From Orientallactaga sibirica (taxonomy: Eukaryota; Chordata; Mammalia; Rodentia; Dipodidae), in contig JAEOAD010002235.1 of NCBI GenBank assembly GCA_036365145.1, positions 1 to 64,000 of the forward strand: DNA of 64,000 nucleotides, read 5' to 3'. Positions within the stretch are counted from its first letter, which is position 1. Every line of letters begins with the position of its first letter. Shown in pieces: positions 1 through 10,810 of the stretch. The position numbers and the translations under genes were made by a program. The notes under the pieces were generated by a model. The model was not told the origin of the DNA, made no database searches, and worked only from the letters and a program-made list of their open reading frames with translations.

Positions 1-114
1 AAAACATTAAAAAACACAAAAATCAGTAGCTTTCATATACACCAATGACTAATATATTGAGAAAAAATCAGGGAAGCACTCTCATTTATATAAGACAACA
101 AAATAAATATCTTT

Positions 115-321
115 GGGGCTGGAGAGATGGTTTACTGGTTAAGGCACTTTCCTGCAAAGGCTAATGACCCGAGTTTGATTCTCCAGTAGCAATGTAAAGC
201 CAGATGCACAAAGTGGCGCATCCATCTGGAGTTTGTTTGCAGCAGCTGGAGGCCCTGGTATGCCCATTCTCTCTGTCTTGTCTCTCTTCTCTATATATCT
301 CTCGGCTTGAAACTAAACAAA
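115..321 (+). mobile_element. tRNA-derived SINE (DIP-like, dipodid type)
   Basis: The head 'ggggctggagagatgg' carries a degenerate A box and the 'tttgattctccagt' segment a B box, so it is RNA polymerase III derived. The body has 'gccagatgcacaaagtggcgc' type sequence and 'agtttgtttgcagcagctgg', followed by a CT-rich tail. This family is the commonest repeat in the window. It is non-autonomous and was presumably moved by LINE-1. It sits inside LINE-1 ORF2 sequence. Confidence 0.85.
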
Positions 322-411
322 TGAATGACCCTCTCCTTCCATATTGTGCAAAATTTCAACTACAAATGTATCAAGAACCTCAATATAAGAGCTGAAACAA
401 CTAGAAGATAA

Positions 412-872
412 TGTAAGTCTGGGGTCCCAGCAATCATTAGAGTCATAAAAGTTACTGGGACATGCTGGACCTGGAACAGGCTTTAGCACAGAAAAAATTC
501 TTTTGGGTTGTATGTAACTTCCCAAACCACAACCTGATAAGGTCACCTGTGGCACAGGAACCATGCAAACCCGCTATAACCAGAAAACTAGTCAAAACGT
601 AAGAGTCCTACCTGGAAAAACAAATCAACAACAGAAATAGCCCTGTTACATTCTTTTCCATTCTCCCATTCTCTGCCCCACTTGTCCCTTCCCTTTAAAT
701 ATCCAGCTCAACTGCATCTGAGCATGGCAGCCTCAACCTCGCAGAATGAGGTTGGCTGTCCTTCGCTATTCACCCACTTGCTCTCCAATAAAGAGCAGCC
801 TGCTGTTGAGGTCATATATTCTCTTTATTTCCACATCACTCTAGTTAGTAGTTCAGCCTCATTTCTGATCCA
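412..872 (+). mobile_element. Solo LTR inserted in LINE-1
   Basis: The segment starts TG (412) and ends CA (872) and interrupts LINE-1 ORF2 sequence on both sides. It has a TATA-like TTTAAATA at 694-701 and a polyadenylation signal AATAAA at 787-792, spaced as in a retroviral LTR. The flanks 'ataa' and 'atag' could be a decayed 4-bp target duplication, which would suit a gammaretrovirus-like (class I) element. No internal viral sequence adjoins it. The family is not identified. Confidence 0.6.
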
Positions 873-1790
873 ATAGACAAAGCATGCAGAACACTCAATG
901 ATATAGTCATAGGGCAAGACTTTCTAAAAAAGACCCTAGGAGCCCAGGGAATTCAACAAACATTTGACCACTGTGATCTCATGAAACTAAAAAGCTATTG
1001 CACAGAGAAGCAAACCACCAACAGAGTTTATAGACAACCTACAGAATGAAAGAAAAGCTTTGCCAGCTATACATCTGACACAAGTTTAATATCTAAGATC
1101 TACAAATAACTACAAAACTGAAGCAAAAGAAAATAAAAAAAAATCAATCAACCCACTCAAAAATAAGGCAAGAAACTGAACAAAGAATTCTCAAAGGAAC
1201 AAATACAAAAGGCAAATAAACATCTAAAAGATGTTTAACATTTTTATCAATTAGGAAAATGCTAATTAAACCTATTATGAGATTTCATGTCATTCAGGAC
1301 AGAATGGCTATCATCAAAAAAATCAAATGACAACAAATGCTTGCAATGGTGTGGAGAAAAAGGAACCCTCATCCACTGTTTGTGGAAGTGCAAACTTGTA
1401 TAACCACTATGGAAATAGTATGGAATTTCCTTAGAAAACTAAAAATAGATCTACCATTTGACCCAGCTACCACTCCTGAGCACATACCCTAAAGAACTAC
1501 TCTTTACTATAGAGATACTTGCTTAGCCATGTTTGTGCCTGTTCTATTCACAATAGCTACAAAATGGAATTAGCCTTTTTAATGCCCAACAACTGATGAA
1601 TGGATAATGAAGATGGGGTATATACATGCAATGGAATTCTACTTAGCATTAAGGAAAATTGAATTTATGACATTTTCAGGACAACAGATGGACCTTGAAA
1701 AATTATTCTAAGTGAGGTTACTCAAGCCGAGAAAGACAAATGCCACATGTTCACTCTCATATGTACATCTTGACATGGAATAGTTTAATT

Positions 1791-1947
1791 TTTTTTTTTT
1801 TTGGTTTTGCGAGGTAGGGTCTCACTCTGGTCCAGGCTGACCTGGAATTCACTATGTAGTCTCAGGGTGGCCTCGAACTCTCGGCGATCCTCCTACCTCT
1901 GCCTCCCAAGTGCTGGGATTAAAGGCGTGAGCCACCACGCCCGGCTT
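1791..1947 (-). mobile_element. B1-type SINE (7SL-derived)
   Basis: The reverse complement reads 'gccgggcgtggtggctcac' and 'ctttaatcccagcacttggg', as in B1 elements, and ends in a long A tail (T run at the left edge). A 13-base direct repeat 'tagtttaattttt' at 1781-1793 and 1948-1960 is the target-site duplication, so both ends are intact. Confidence 0.92.
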
Positions 1948-2175
1948 TAGTTTAATTTTTTATATGTTGTAATAAACATAAGAAGTACTATTATGGAAGC
2001 CAGAATGAGGCTTAGAAAGAGGAGACTCAGGGAAGTGTCAGAGGAGAAGATAGTATGCAAGTGAAGGGACATAAAACAGTGGGTATATACGTTTGTGAGG
2101 CAGGGGTAAGGCTAATGATGGCATGAATTAGTACCATAGAGATCTATGTCTTGTAGCTGATTAAAAGATATAACT

Positions 2176-2439
2176 CTCTCTTTTTGATTGACAACTTCCA
2201 TAATTGTAGACAATAAACCATGGTAATTCCCTCCCTCCCCCCATCATCCCCTTTGCAACTCCACTCTCCATCATACATTTTCCCCTCTTAATCAGTCTCT
2301 CTTTTATTTTAATGCCATCATCTTTTCCTCCTATTATGATGGTTTTGTATAGGTAGTGTCAGGCACTTCAAGGTCATGGTATCCAGGCCATTTTGAGTCT
2401 GGAGGAGTATGTTATAAGGAGTCCTACCCCTCCTTTGGC
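2176..2439 (-). mobile_element. 5'-truncated LINE-1 3' UTR insertion
   Basis: A perfect 13-base duplication 'aaaagatataact' flanks this segment (2163-2175 and 2440-2452), which shows a retroposition event. The reverse complement has the purine-rich 'gatggggggagggaggg' block followed by 'attaccatgg' and a short A-rich end, typical of a rodent LINE-1 3' UTR. It resembles the plus-strand copy at 17630-17802. It split an older LINE-1 UTR of a different subfamily. Confidence 0.75.
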
Positions 2440-3244
2440 AAAAGATATAACTGTCTTAAAAGTTGTATAAATGGATTAGATAAGAGAGATGATAGCTAAT
2501 TACTTAGTTTGGGTAGAGCACCATTCAGGGGTGGAGAAAGCTTTACCCTAAAACCATATGCTGTTGCTGGTAAATCCCAGTGCCAGAAATGGGTTACCTC
2601 TCAGAAAGAACTTTTGGTCAGGGAGGTTAATGAAGCCCCCAAAACAATGCAGGCCATTGACAAATCACTTGGTTACCCACCACAAATATATGGTAAGACT
2701 CTATTGCTGAAGACACCACAGGCTGCCATCACAGTACACTGAGATGATGCTGGAACTGAATGGGAGCCATCTCCCCATTGGCTAGCTCTTGAAGTGCCTG
2801 AAGCCCATTATAGTCAGAATCCCATGTGGTGACTTGATCACAACATCCCCATAGCATGAATGAAACATAAGTGCAATCTGCCTATAAACTGATATACATA
2901 ACAGAGCTTAAATTCTAGAAACTTGGCATTTGTAGCTCCAGAAAACCTAGGGACCTCTCCCATCACAGATAGTTGACCCCTGTGTTTTATATAATAAATG
3001 ATAGAGACACCATATGGGCTTCAGTTAATATGCATATATGTGCTTATTTTCATAGTTGTAACTTTCTTTTGAATCTCCATAATATAGGAATGCATATAAC
3101 AATTTTTAATAGTGTTAAAGCAGTTTCCAAATGATGAATTTTGGCATGAATTTCACAAGCCACATTTTGAATTGTAAATGTTATATTCACAACGAAATGA
3201 CATTTTCTATTTATTACATATTAATAGTTTTACAAATAAACATG

Positions 3245-3500
3245 TGAATGTCTACTTTTACCTTTCTTTTTTGGCTATGTGTGATATGCATGTGTGTGTT
3301 CACAAGTGTGCAAATATACATGCATGTATGTGTGCATGCATGTGGAGTGAGAGGCTGGCCTTCAGTATCTTCCGAATTGCTCTTCACCTTTATTTACTGA
3401 GGCAAGGCCTTTCATTTAAATCAATAGCTCATCAATTTGGCTAGTCTAACTAGTTATCCACTATACCTGCCTCTAAAGATTTGGATTATAGGCTGACTGC
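3245..3500 (+). repeat. TG-rich rodent dispersed repeat
   Basis: A degenerate TG/ATGC tract runs into 'gagaggctggccttcagtatctt', then 'gaggcaaggcctttcattt' and 'ctcatcaatttggctagtc'. The same order of blocks occurs at 19612-20062 and, in part, at 34325-34640. I recognise the layout as a medium-copy rodent repeat but do not name the family. Confidence 0.6.
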
Positions 3501-3755
3501 CACACATGCATAGATGAGAAAGTTGGAAACAGATGAAAAATTCAGCAAGAAAACCAAGATTTTGATTAAAAAAGACAGAAATATTAGAAATGAAAGAACC
3601 CAATAAGTCAAATTAAAACACAGCAAAAAGTTTAATCAATAGAACACAACAAGCAAAAGAAATATCAGTAATGAAAGGCAAGTTTGAGGAAATTTTATGT
3701 TCAGACATCAGTAAAGAAAATAATTCACACAAAAATAAGTATTATCACAATTTTT

Positions 3756-3902
3756 TTTTCTGTTTTTTTGAGGTAGGGTCTCACTCTGGCCCAGGCTGAC
3801 CTGGAATTAACTATGTATCTCAGGGCGGCCTTGAACTCATGGTGATCCTCCTACATCTGCCTCCCGAGTGCTGGGATTAAAGGCATGCACCACCACGCCT
3901 GC
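3756..3902 (-). mobile_element. B1-type SINE
   Basis: The reverse complement carries the B1 'ctttaatcccagcactcggg' core. It is flanked by a 16-base target duplication 'tattatcacaattttt' at 3740-3755 and 3903-3918, inside the older LINE-1. Confidence 0.92.
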
Positions 3903-4505
3903 TATTATCACAATTTTTAAGAACACTGGGACATGATCAAGACAAATCTTAAGAGTCTTTAGGTCAGAAGGAGCTAAAACAAAAACTAAAGAAATACCAA
4001 TGAAATTATTGCACCACTCTCCAAATCTAGGAAGAGAAATGGATACTCAAGCACAAAAGGCACCAAGATATGGCCAGAAAAGAGCTTTTCTAGAACAAGG
4101 TATACCTAAAATGCTAAAATTACAGAGCAAAGAGGAAATATTAAAAGCTGTAGGATAAAACTGTACAAGAGAAAACTCATCAGAAAGACACCAGCCATCT
4201 TAGCAGACCCCTCCACAAAATCCCCTAAACCATGGTACAATATATTTAGAATAACTGCAAGCCACTACTACTTTATTCAGCAAACTTACCTTTCAGATTG
4301 ATGACTAAAAACATTTTCAGACAAGCATAAACTTTATAAAGCATTTCATGACTACCAAGATAGCACAAACTAATCATGTAGACCAATGGACTAGAATAGA
4401 GGACCTAGAGGTAAACCTATAGTCACACAATTATCGTTAAAGTACAAAAAAGAAAAAGAAACACAAGAGAAGAAGCAAAGCCTCTACAACAAAATGTGCT
4501 GGGAT

Positions 4506-4831
4506 CCTACAGTTATCTTCTCCTTGCTAGGACAAACACCCAACAGAAGGAACTTATGGGAAGAAAGGGTTTATTTCAGGCTTACAGCTTTCAGGGGAAG
4601 CTTCATCATGATGAAAGAAGCTGGCTCACTTCATCATATATCCACAGCAGAGAAAGAACAACCAGCACCAGGAAGAAAGACCTGACTCTGAAAACACTGA
4701 GTAGTGCTAGATCCACCCTGCCCCCAGTGACATACCTCTTTCAGTAGGGCTCAGCCTGCTGGTGACTACGTAGGAAATTAATCAAAGATACCTGAGGCTA
4801 TGGAGTAAAAATTTACATTCGTATCACCACA
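4506..4831 (-). mobile_element. MaLR (ORR1-like) solo LTR
   Basis: On the minus strand it starts near 'tgtggtgatacgaatg', the decayed MaLR head, and later reads 'gcctgaaataaaccctttc', the MaLR polyadenylation region. The left boundary is approximate because no clear duplication remains; LINE-1 sequence continues on both sides. Confidence 0.72.
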
Positions 4832-4878
4832 CAGGATAACTGCATGTAGAAGAACAAAATTAGATTCCAATCTCTCAC

Positions 4879-5185
4879 TGTGGTAGTTTGAATGGATGTC
4901 CCCAAATAGATTTGAGAGTTTTATTCAAGCTTGCAATTTGGTGTTAGGGTCCAATCCTAAGGTATGGGGATGGATCTGGAATTCCAGCCTAAGGTATGCA
5001 AAGAGCAGTCTGAGCTCTGCCTGGGTTCCCTGCTGTTGTTTTGGTGCTTGCTTTTGGCAGTGGGCTTTCTCTCTTTCACCATTATAGAACTTCCCCTGTA
5101 TCTGTAAGCCTTAATAAATCCTGTTCCTCCCATATACTGTGTCTGGTTTGGAGGTTCATCCCAGCAATTTAAGCTGACTACAACA
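4879..5185 (+). mobile_element. MaLR (ORR1-like) solo LTR with perfect 5-bp TSD
   Basis: It begins 'TGTGGTAGTTTGAATGG', the hallmark MaLR head, and ends 'gactacaaca'. The 'taagccttaataaatcctg' segment contains its AATAAA. The 5-base duplication 'ctcac' at 4874-4878 and 5186-5190 matches the 5-bp duplications made by ERVL/MaLR elements. At 307 bp it is shorter than usual, so an internal deletion is likely. Confidence 0.88.
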
Positions 5186-5226
5186 CTCACCATGTACAAA
5201 AATCAATTCAAATTGGTTAATGACTG

Positions 5227-5284
5227 TTATAGTCAGCTCCATGTTGCTGTGACTAACATCCAGCCAGACACAGCTTGTGGGAAG
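5227..5284 (-). mobile_element. MaLR LTR stub
   Basis: 'tgttatagtcagctccatg' is the reverse complement of a MaLR LTR 3' end. The copy stops after about 58 bases, where LINE-1 3' UTR begins. Confidence 0.5.
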
Positions 5285-6262
5285 ATCCCACAGGCTGCAA
5301 TCACACAATATTGAAAGATGATACTAGAACTCAGATACAAGACGGCTCCCTGCTCACTAGCCCTTCATAGTGCTGGAAAGTGGTACGTGAGCTGCCTATG
5401 TAATAATGGTCACCAAAAGCATGAACAAGCAAGGAATCCTGCAAGCTACAAAATTAAACATCCAGGAAAGATGTACACACCTATGCAATAGTGTCACACA
5501 GGTTATGAGGGGTAATAAATGTTCTCTAATTGGATATGAGGCCTGATCAGCGGGAGAACATTCAAACCTGATACTGATAACCAAGTCACAAGCCTATGGC
5601 TGGAAAGTCATAGAACCTAGAGGAATGCTCCTGCTGTTCTTTGGCTAAAATGAGAGGATATGCCCATCAAAACATCTTCTAAAGGTATATTCTTATCCCT
5701 GTTGATCCATGCTGCTATCACTCTTGGCCAGAATCTGTTTTTTATAGCAACAAATATTGTGGAGACAAAAGATCTATAACTAGGACAAGAAAAGAACAAC
5801 TGACTACCTAGAATGAGACAAGTCATTTCTATCACATTTGCCAGGCCCCAGGAAACAATACAGCAAAAGTGTTGGATTAAATATGAGTGCTGCCTTCACC
5901 GCTAGCCTGAGAACCTCCTCACAGAGATGGTGGTATGTGCTTAGTATACTCAAAGGTAATCAAAGCAGATAATCAGAGGCTAATGAGATGTCAACACTAA
6001 AGGAGACTGGTAACATGCCCTCCAAGTCTCAGGGAAAACAGCAGGAGAGAGGGTGGAAAGATTGTAATAGCCACAGGGTAGGAAAGAGCCACTGTTCCCT
6101 CCACAAAGACTGACTTGTTCATTCATAACACTACAGCAGATACAGATAACCCCACTAAGAAGGGCCCCCAGTGGACTAGGGGTAGGGGAGAGGAAAGAAG
6201 AGTACAACCCAATGGGAATATGACCAATATGCAGTATGTTCATACAATAAAGTTCTCACAAA
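5285..6262 (+). mobile_element. LINE-1 3' UTR, long copy with 3' end
   Basis: About 1 kb of non-coding LINE-1 tail. The block 'cacaggctgcaatcacac' matches 'cacaggctgccatcacag' near 2720, and 'tctctaattggatatgaggc' matches the reverse complement of 53.53-53.58 kb. It ends with 'ataccactaagaagg'-like sequence, a G-rich purine block and 'cataataaagttctcac'-like sequence with an A run, the usual LINE-1 terminus. The terminal part resembles 30573-30750. Confidence 0.75.
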
Positions 6263-6412
6263 AAAATGGCTCAACAGTAAAAGCACTTGCTTGCAAACCT
6301 GATGGCCCTGGTTCAATTACCTAGTACCCACAGAAAGCCAGATGTACAAAGTGGTGCTTGCATTTGGAGTTTGTTTGCCATGGTAGGAGGCCCTGATGTG
6401 CCCATATTCATA

Positions 6413-6463
<51 letters not shown>

Positions 6464-6525
6464 TTTCTCTTTGTTTCTCTCTCTTAATTAAATAAACAAA
6501 TTAATTAATTAAAAATTAAAAGGAG
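6263..6525 (+). mobile_element. DIP-like SINE with long (TC)n tail
   Basis: A decayed SINE head ('atggctcaacagtaaaagc') and body are followed by a perfect CT dinucleotide run at about 6416-6460, then an AATTA-rich end. It is attached directly to the LINE-1 3' end. Confidence 0.8.
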
Positions 6526-6564
6526 AAAAGGTTTATTTGGGCTCATAAAAAGGAAATATAATTT

Positions 6565-6890
6565 ATATCCACATCAGAGTTCTACTCAATCATGACGAAC
6601 AACATAATTATGCTATTTGTAGGAAAACTGATATGCTGGGAGGGCATGATGTTAAGTTATATAAAGCAGACTCAGAAAAGACAGATATTGCATGTTTTCT
6701 CTCATATGCAGAATCTAATACATGAATGTAGACAAAGGACTATTTGGGGAGAGGAAGGGGGTAAGCTGGAGAAGGGAAAGGGGACACTAGATCATAATTG
6801 AAGATGCATATGAGCAAGGTACATGATATTACATTCATGAAAATGTCAAAATGAAACCCATGACTCTATGCTAAAAGAAATAAAATCGTT
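6565..6890 (+). mobile_element. LINE-1 ORF2 3' end and tail
   Basis: 'gagttctactcaatcatgac' and 'catgttttctctcatatgcag' are the characteristic LINE-1 ORF2 C-terminal coding region. A purine-rich UTR ('agaggaagggggtaagctgg') and A-rich end follow. It is short and non-coding. Confidence 0.75.
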
Positions 6891-7059
6891 AGCTTGACAA
6901 AATTACAGAATTTTTAAAAATGCTAAACAATCTTCCTGAATTTTCTTGAGATCAAGAATAAATTTTGTATTCTGCTTATTTATTTTAGCCATTACTGTGT
7001 TTAGTTAATTATTGGTTTGAAAAGTTTTTCCCCCTTGGACATACTTAAATAAACATTTT

Positions 7060-7228
7060 GACATGGAGGACAAAGGGATGAGACATCAAAACAGAGAAAG
7101 GACTACTTGGAAAGAGGAAGGTTCTTAGGGGAATGGGGATAATAAAGGGAAGACAAAAGAGGCTAATGGAATAGGAATGTGATTAAAGTACAGAATCTTC
7201 ATGTATTAAAGTTCTAAATAAAAATGTT
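7060..7228 (+). mobile_element. LINE-1 3' UTR fragment
   Basis: A purine-rich run followed by 'ggaatgtgattaaagtacag' and 'attaaagttctaaataaaa' is typical of a LINE-1 3' terminus. Confidence 0.55.
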
Positions 7229-7618
7229 TAAAAATTATCAGCTCTCTTTCACAGTATCTTTTTCAGTCTTTTCTGTAACTTTAAGTGTGGCAGCTTCTTC
7301 ATTCCATAAGTGATCTCTCTGTACTTTGTGTCTCCAAAGGTACTGTTAGAAATTTTATCATTATTCTGTTTTTCTAAAATGACACCTAGCATGTTTATTC
7401 AGTACTGCAAAATCTCTAAGTTTTATTTAATGTCTGCTTTTGTTTTTATTATTTTAAATATACAAGATTATCTCTCCCTCAAATAAAATATTAATGAACA
7501 GACTTTTCCTCAACCACCAGTTCTTTTTTTAATTAAACTCCTATCTTTAAATACAATATATATTCAAATATACAACTCATTCATTTCTTAGGAAAAGATT
7601 GTGATGTATCAAGGTTGG
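7229..7618. other. AT-rich sequence, nothing recognised
   Basis: No open frame of note and no repeat family that I can name. The composition is strongly AT-rich. Confidence 0.6.
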
Positions 7619-7841
7619 TGTTTTTTAAGATACAGAGTGAGAGACAGAAAGAATTGGTGTGCCAGGGCCTCAGCCACTGTAATTAAACTCCAGATGCTTA
7701 CACCACCTAGTGGGCATGTGTGACCTTGTGCTTGCCTCACCTTTGTGCATCTGGCTTACATTGGATCTAGAAAGTCGAACATGGGTCCTTAGGCTTCACC
7801 AGCAAGCGTCTTAACCACTAAGCCATCTCTTCAGCCCACAG
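7619..7841 (-). mobile_element. DIP-like SINE
   Basis: The right edge 'aagccatctcttcagccca' is the reverse complement of the SINE head. The body has a 'gaccttgtgcttgcctcacc' variant also present at 51826-52100, which suggests a shared subfamily. Confidence 0.88.
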
Positions 7842-8160
7842 TTGGTATTTTTCATGTATTTTATTATGTGCATTCAACTGACCTATTAGGATATTAGATA
7901 ACTATAGATGATAGAAATTAATGAATTTGGAAAACCATTTCTTTACCATGTTCCAAACTAGCAAATAATCTACTAATTTTCTACAATACTTAAATCCTTT
8001 TACCTTCTTTGTTGTATGTCCTGTCTTTCTCAAATGGTAGATCACATTTTTGTTGTTCTATTTTGGAACCAGTATTTTGAGGAACATCATAGAAAGTCCT
8101 GATAAGGGAAAATAAAGCTGAATGTCAATAAACATCATAAATCATATTTTAATCCTTTAA
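7842..8160. other. AT-rich sequence, nothing recognised
   Basis: Unique-looking AT-rich DNA between two SINEs, without a sizeable frame. Confidence 0.6.
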
Positions 8161-8164
8161 TATT

Positions 8165-8325
8165 TTTTTTCATTTTACTTTATGTTTTAAGATAGGGTCT
8201 TGGTTGCTACGTGGCTCTGACTGGTTTGGAACTCACTATATAGATCAGACTGGCCTCAAACTTATAGCAATCCTGCTTCTGCCTCCCAAGCACTGGGATT
8301 GCAGGTGTGGGTCAACATCACCATC
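8165..8325 (-). mobile_element. Old B1-like SINE
   Basis: 'gatagggtcttggttgctac' and 'tctgcctcccaagcactggg' mark a diverged B1/PB1-type element in reverse, with a T-rich left edge. Confidence 0.78.
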
Positions 8326-8395
8326 TTTAATACAATATTAAAGTCCCTCACATCTGCACAAATATAAGCATCATCATTTCTTTATTTAGTACTAC

Positions 8396-8724
8396 TGTTG
8401 CAGTAATCTTCTTGTTGCTGGCAGAAACACCCAACCAAAAACAGATGATCAGAGGAAAGGATTTATTTTGGTTGTAACCTTCAAGGGGAAGCTCCATGCT
8501 GGCAGGGAAAAGATGGCATGAGCAGAGGATGGACATCATTTCTGCCACAGCTGGTGGAATACCGCAGCCCAAGAGTGAGCCAAACACTGGTAAGGGGAAG
8601 CTGGCTATTACACCCCTAAGCCTGCTACCCACAACCAATCTCCAATTCCCAAATTGGAACCTGCTGGGGACCTAGCATTCAGAACACATGAGTTTAGGGT
8701 GGACACCTAATTCAAACCACCACA
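8396..8724 (-). mobile_element. 3' LTR of the 8.4-10.4 kb MaLR
   Basis: Bounded by TG at 8396 and CA at 8723-8724 on the plus strand. It contains the 'ggatttattttggttgtaa' polyadenylation-region block in reverse and is clearly homologous to 10071-10375. Confidence 0.82.
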
Positions 8725-8807
8725 ATCTTCCTCTGGCCCCTTGAAACTGATGACCATTCATGGTGTAAAATGCAATGCATTCAGACCAACTTTAAAAGCC
8801 TCTATAG

Positions 8808-9016
8808 ATTTTATTTTTTATTTATTTGCCAGAAAACAGAGAGGGAGATAAAGAGAGAGAGGAGGGGCATGCCAGGGCCTCCTGCTGCTGCAAACAAACT
8901 CCAGTTATATGTGCCATTCTGTGAAGCTGCTTTACATGGGTACTGGGAAATCAAATACAGGGCCATTATGCTTTACAAGCAAGCACCTAAACTGCTGAGC
9001 CATCTCTCCAGCCCAG
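8808..9016 (-). mobile_element. DIP-like SINE inside MaLR
   Basis: The GA-rich 'gagggagataaagagagag' is the reverse of the CT tail and 'gccatctctccagccca' is the reverse of the head. It interrupts MaLR internal sequence, so it is younger. Confidence 0.88.
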
Positions 9017-10045
9017 TCCCCATAGCTGTTATCAATCCCAGTAGTATTAAACATTCCCATAGTCCAAGGTCTCTTAACTGTGAGCTGTAAATCCAAAATA
9101 GCATAATGCTACAATGTAGACATTTACACTACAAAAGATGGCATTGGGAATAGCAAGGAAAGATTGAACCAATATAATATCTAAAACAAACAGGGCAAAC
9201 ATCAAATCCTGTAGCTCCAAGTCTGACATCTCTATTCAGTGGCAAAGTCTCTGGAGTTCAAATTTCACCTTCCAGATGAACTGCTCATGGACCAGGGGAC
9301 ACTCAATCCTGAGCTCACAGCTCTTTTTGGCCACTGTACCATAGTCCTGAATCTATAAATTATTCCTGGGTCAACAACGAAAACCATTATTCAACCATTC
9401 TATGACTCCAGAGGGCGTCCACATAGGGGAATCCTAATAACCTTGTCTCATATTGTTCAAGGCCATTTACCAAAAACAAAACCAATTTGCAAATCCAAGA
9501 GCCTTTCTTTCCTGTATTTGTTATACTCCCACAGTACCAGGTGGGTTACCAACTTGTTAATCCAGGGAAGTATAGGGCCAACTTTGAAGATCAGGACACT
9601 CCTTCAGCACATAGGCCCCTTTCTAAAGAATCATCATTCTTTCTGGTATCCCAATGCAGAACCTCTGGCCAAATCTCAATGATTATAATCTCTCAAACAA
9701 CTGCAGCTGAACAGACAAGCAGTTTTGGCCCAAAGTTTTCATTTCTTTCTGTGCCATACCCTTCTGATCACACCAAACAAATTCTATGAAATGTAACCAT
9801 GCACAAGAATGCAATAAACTTCTCACACAGCTGCTTGTAGCCCAGTCTGGATAAAGCTCATTCTTCTAAGTCAAACTTCATAGTCCATTGTTCTTGCAGA
9901 ATTTAGGTCTTTCAACTCTAACAAGAATGGTTTTAGACCATTGCAAGGTGTCTCTTAGACAAAGGTTTCAAATACTAGTACATTCTTCCTGAAAATCAGT
10001 TTCAAAAAGCCAAAAGCCACATGGTCAGGTTTCTAGCAGTAATAA

Positions 10046-10064
10046 CCCCACTTCTCTGGTACCA
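10046..10064 (-). promoter_or_regulatory. Primer binding site, tRNA-Leu-like
   Basis: On the minus strand this reads 'TGGTACCAGAGAAGTGGGG'. It is close to the complement of a leucine tRNA 3' end ending ...TGGTACCA, with a small insertion. It lies 6 bases inside the 5' LTR, as expected for an ERVL/MaLR element. Confidence 0.7.
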
Positions 10065-10070
10065 ATTTTC

Positions 10071-10375
10071 TGTTGCAGTTACCTTCCTAGTACTGGGACA
10101 AAACACCTGACCAAAATCAGCTGATGGGAAGAAAGGATTTATTTTTATCTTACAGTCTTGAGGGGATGCTCTGTGATGGCAGGGAAAGGATGGCATGAGC
10201 AGAAGGTGGACATCACCTCTGCCAAAGCAGTGGAACACCACACTGCATGAGAGGTAGCCAAACACACCAAACAACACACCTCCCTCCAGCAAGGCTCCAG
10301 TTTGAAATTGCCACCAATTGGAGACCTGACATTCCAAACACATGCATTTATGGGGGACACCAGATTGAAACCACA
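10071..10375 (-). mobile_element. 5' LTR of the 8.4-10.4 kb MaLR
   Basis: Plus-strand edges are 'tgttgcagtt' and 'gaaaccaca'. Reverse reading frames of 124 and 71 codons across it are chance frames in the LTR. Confidence 0.82.
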
Positions 10376-10380
10376 ACTAT

Positions 10381-10677
10381 CTTCAAAAATTTTGTAAAAT
10401 GTTTCTCTTACATTCTTAATATGATTTTAAAATTATACCACTATTTCCACATGAATGACTAAAGAGCATTTTCATGAGGGAGTGGAAGAAGTGATAGTTA
10501 GAAAACTAAGGGGAGGGAGGCAGAAAGTAGTGTTAGTTTGGACTAACTTAAGACATTTAGATATTCCTAACACAAAATTAGGACTTCCTACTCATATATG
10601 CACTTTGAAAAACAATGAGACATCAAATAAATATTAATAAACAAATTTTGCATGTTTACATGATGGCTACTTTCATT
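10381..10677. other. AT-rich sequence, nothing recognised
   Basis: No repeat or gene signal seen between the MaLR and the SINE cluster. Confidence 0.55.
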
Positions 10678-10808
10678 TTTTAAAATGTTTTCGAGGTAGG
10701 TCTTGGTGTAGCCCAGGCAGGCCTGGAATTCACTATGTAGTATCAGGCTGGCCTCAAACTCACAGTGATCCTCCTACCTCTGCATCCTGAGTACATCCAT
10801 GCCTGTCT
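10678..10808 (-). mobile_element. B1-type SINE, truncated
   Basis: The reverse B1 core 'ggcctggaattcactatgta' and 'atcctcctacctctgc' is present; its promoter end is lost. Confidence 0.82.
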
Positions 10809-10810
10809 AC

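Larger units (their letters stand above)
1..3000 (+). mobile_element. LINE-1 ORF2/3' UTR remnant, broken by later insertions
   Basis: Positions 1-114 and 322-411 read as decayed LINE-1 ORF2 sequence. The stretch from 873 to 1780 matches the ORF2 3' end ('atctcatgaaactaaaaagc', then the 'ccacatgttcactctcat' region). 1961-2175 and 2453-3000 continue into the 3' UTR. The UTR part shares blocks such as 'ctattgctgaaga' with the reverse complement of the LINE-1 UTR near 53.8 kb. The reading frame is destroyed by stops and gaps, so no protein is made. Later insertions are a SINE (115-321), an LTR (412-872), a B1 (1791-1947) and a minus-strand LINE-1 tail (2176-2439). Some ORF2 sequence is missing around the first SINE. 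Confidence 0.8.
3540..5222 (+). mobile_element. Older LINE-1 remnant (ORF1 end and ORF2 pieces), nested target
   Basis: The A-rich sequence at 3919-4340 resembles LINE-1 ORF1 3' sequence ('tactttattcagcaaactta', then a 'cattttcagacaagcataaac' block). From about 4370 it jumps to ORF2 sequence ('gtagaccaatggactagaat'). The pieces 4480-4505, 4832-4878 and 5186-5222 form one continuous ORF2 stretch once the inserts are ignored; for example 'tctctcac' at 4871 resumes at 5186 as 'ctcaccatgtacaaaaatca'. It is non-coding now. The inserts are a B1, a minus MaLR LTR and a plus MaLR LTR. Confidence 0.72.
8396..10375 (-). mobile_element. Complete MaLR retrotransposon (LTR-int-LTR)
   Basis: Two LTRs in the same minus orientation bound about 1.35 kb of internal sequence, giving the roughly 2-kb size usual for MaLR elements. 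The 5' LTR is 10071-10375 and the 3' LTR is 8396-8724. The flanks 'actac' (8391-8395) and 'actat' (10376-10380) are a 5-bp target duplication with one change. A Leu-tRNA-like primer site lies next to the 5' LTR. Several short frames cross the interior and the LTRs, but MaLR internal regions are usually non-coding and no retroviral protein motif is visible. A SINE sits inside at 8808-9016. Confidence 0.82.

Noticed and set aside
115..190. SINE heads as tRNA genes
   Set aside because: A/B-box-like motifs occur, but the sequence cannot fold as a full tRNA and continues into a SINE body and tail; the same applies to all other copies.
10002..10376. 124-codon minus-strand frame
   Set aside because: It spans a MaLR 5' LTR and primer site; no protein family match is visible.
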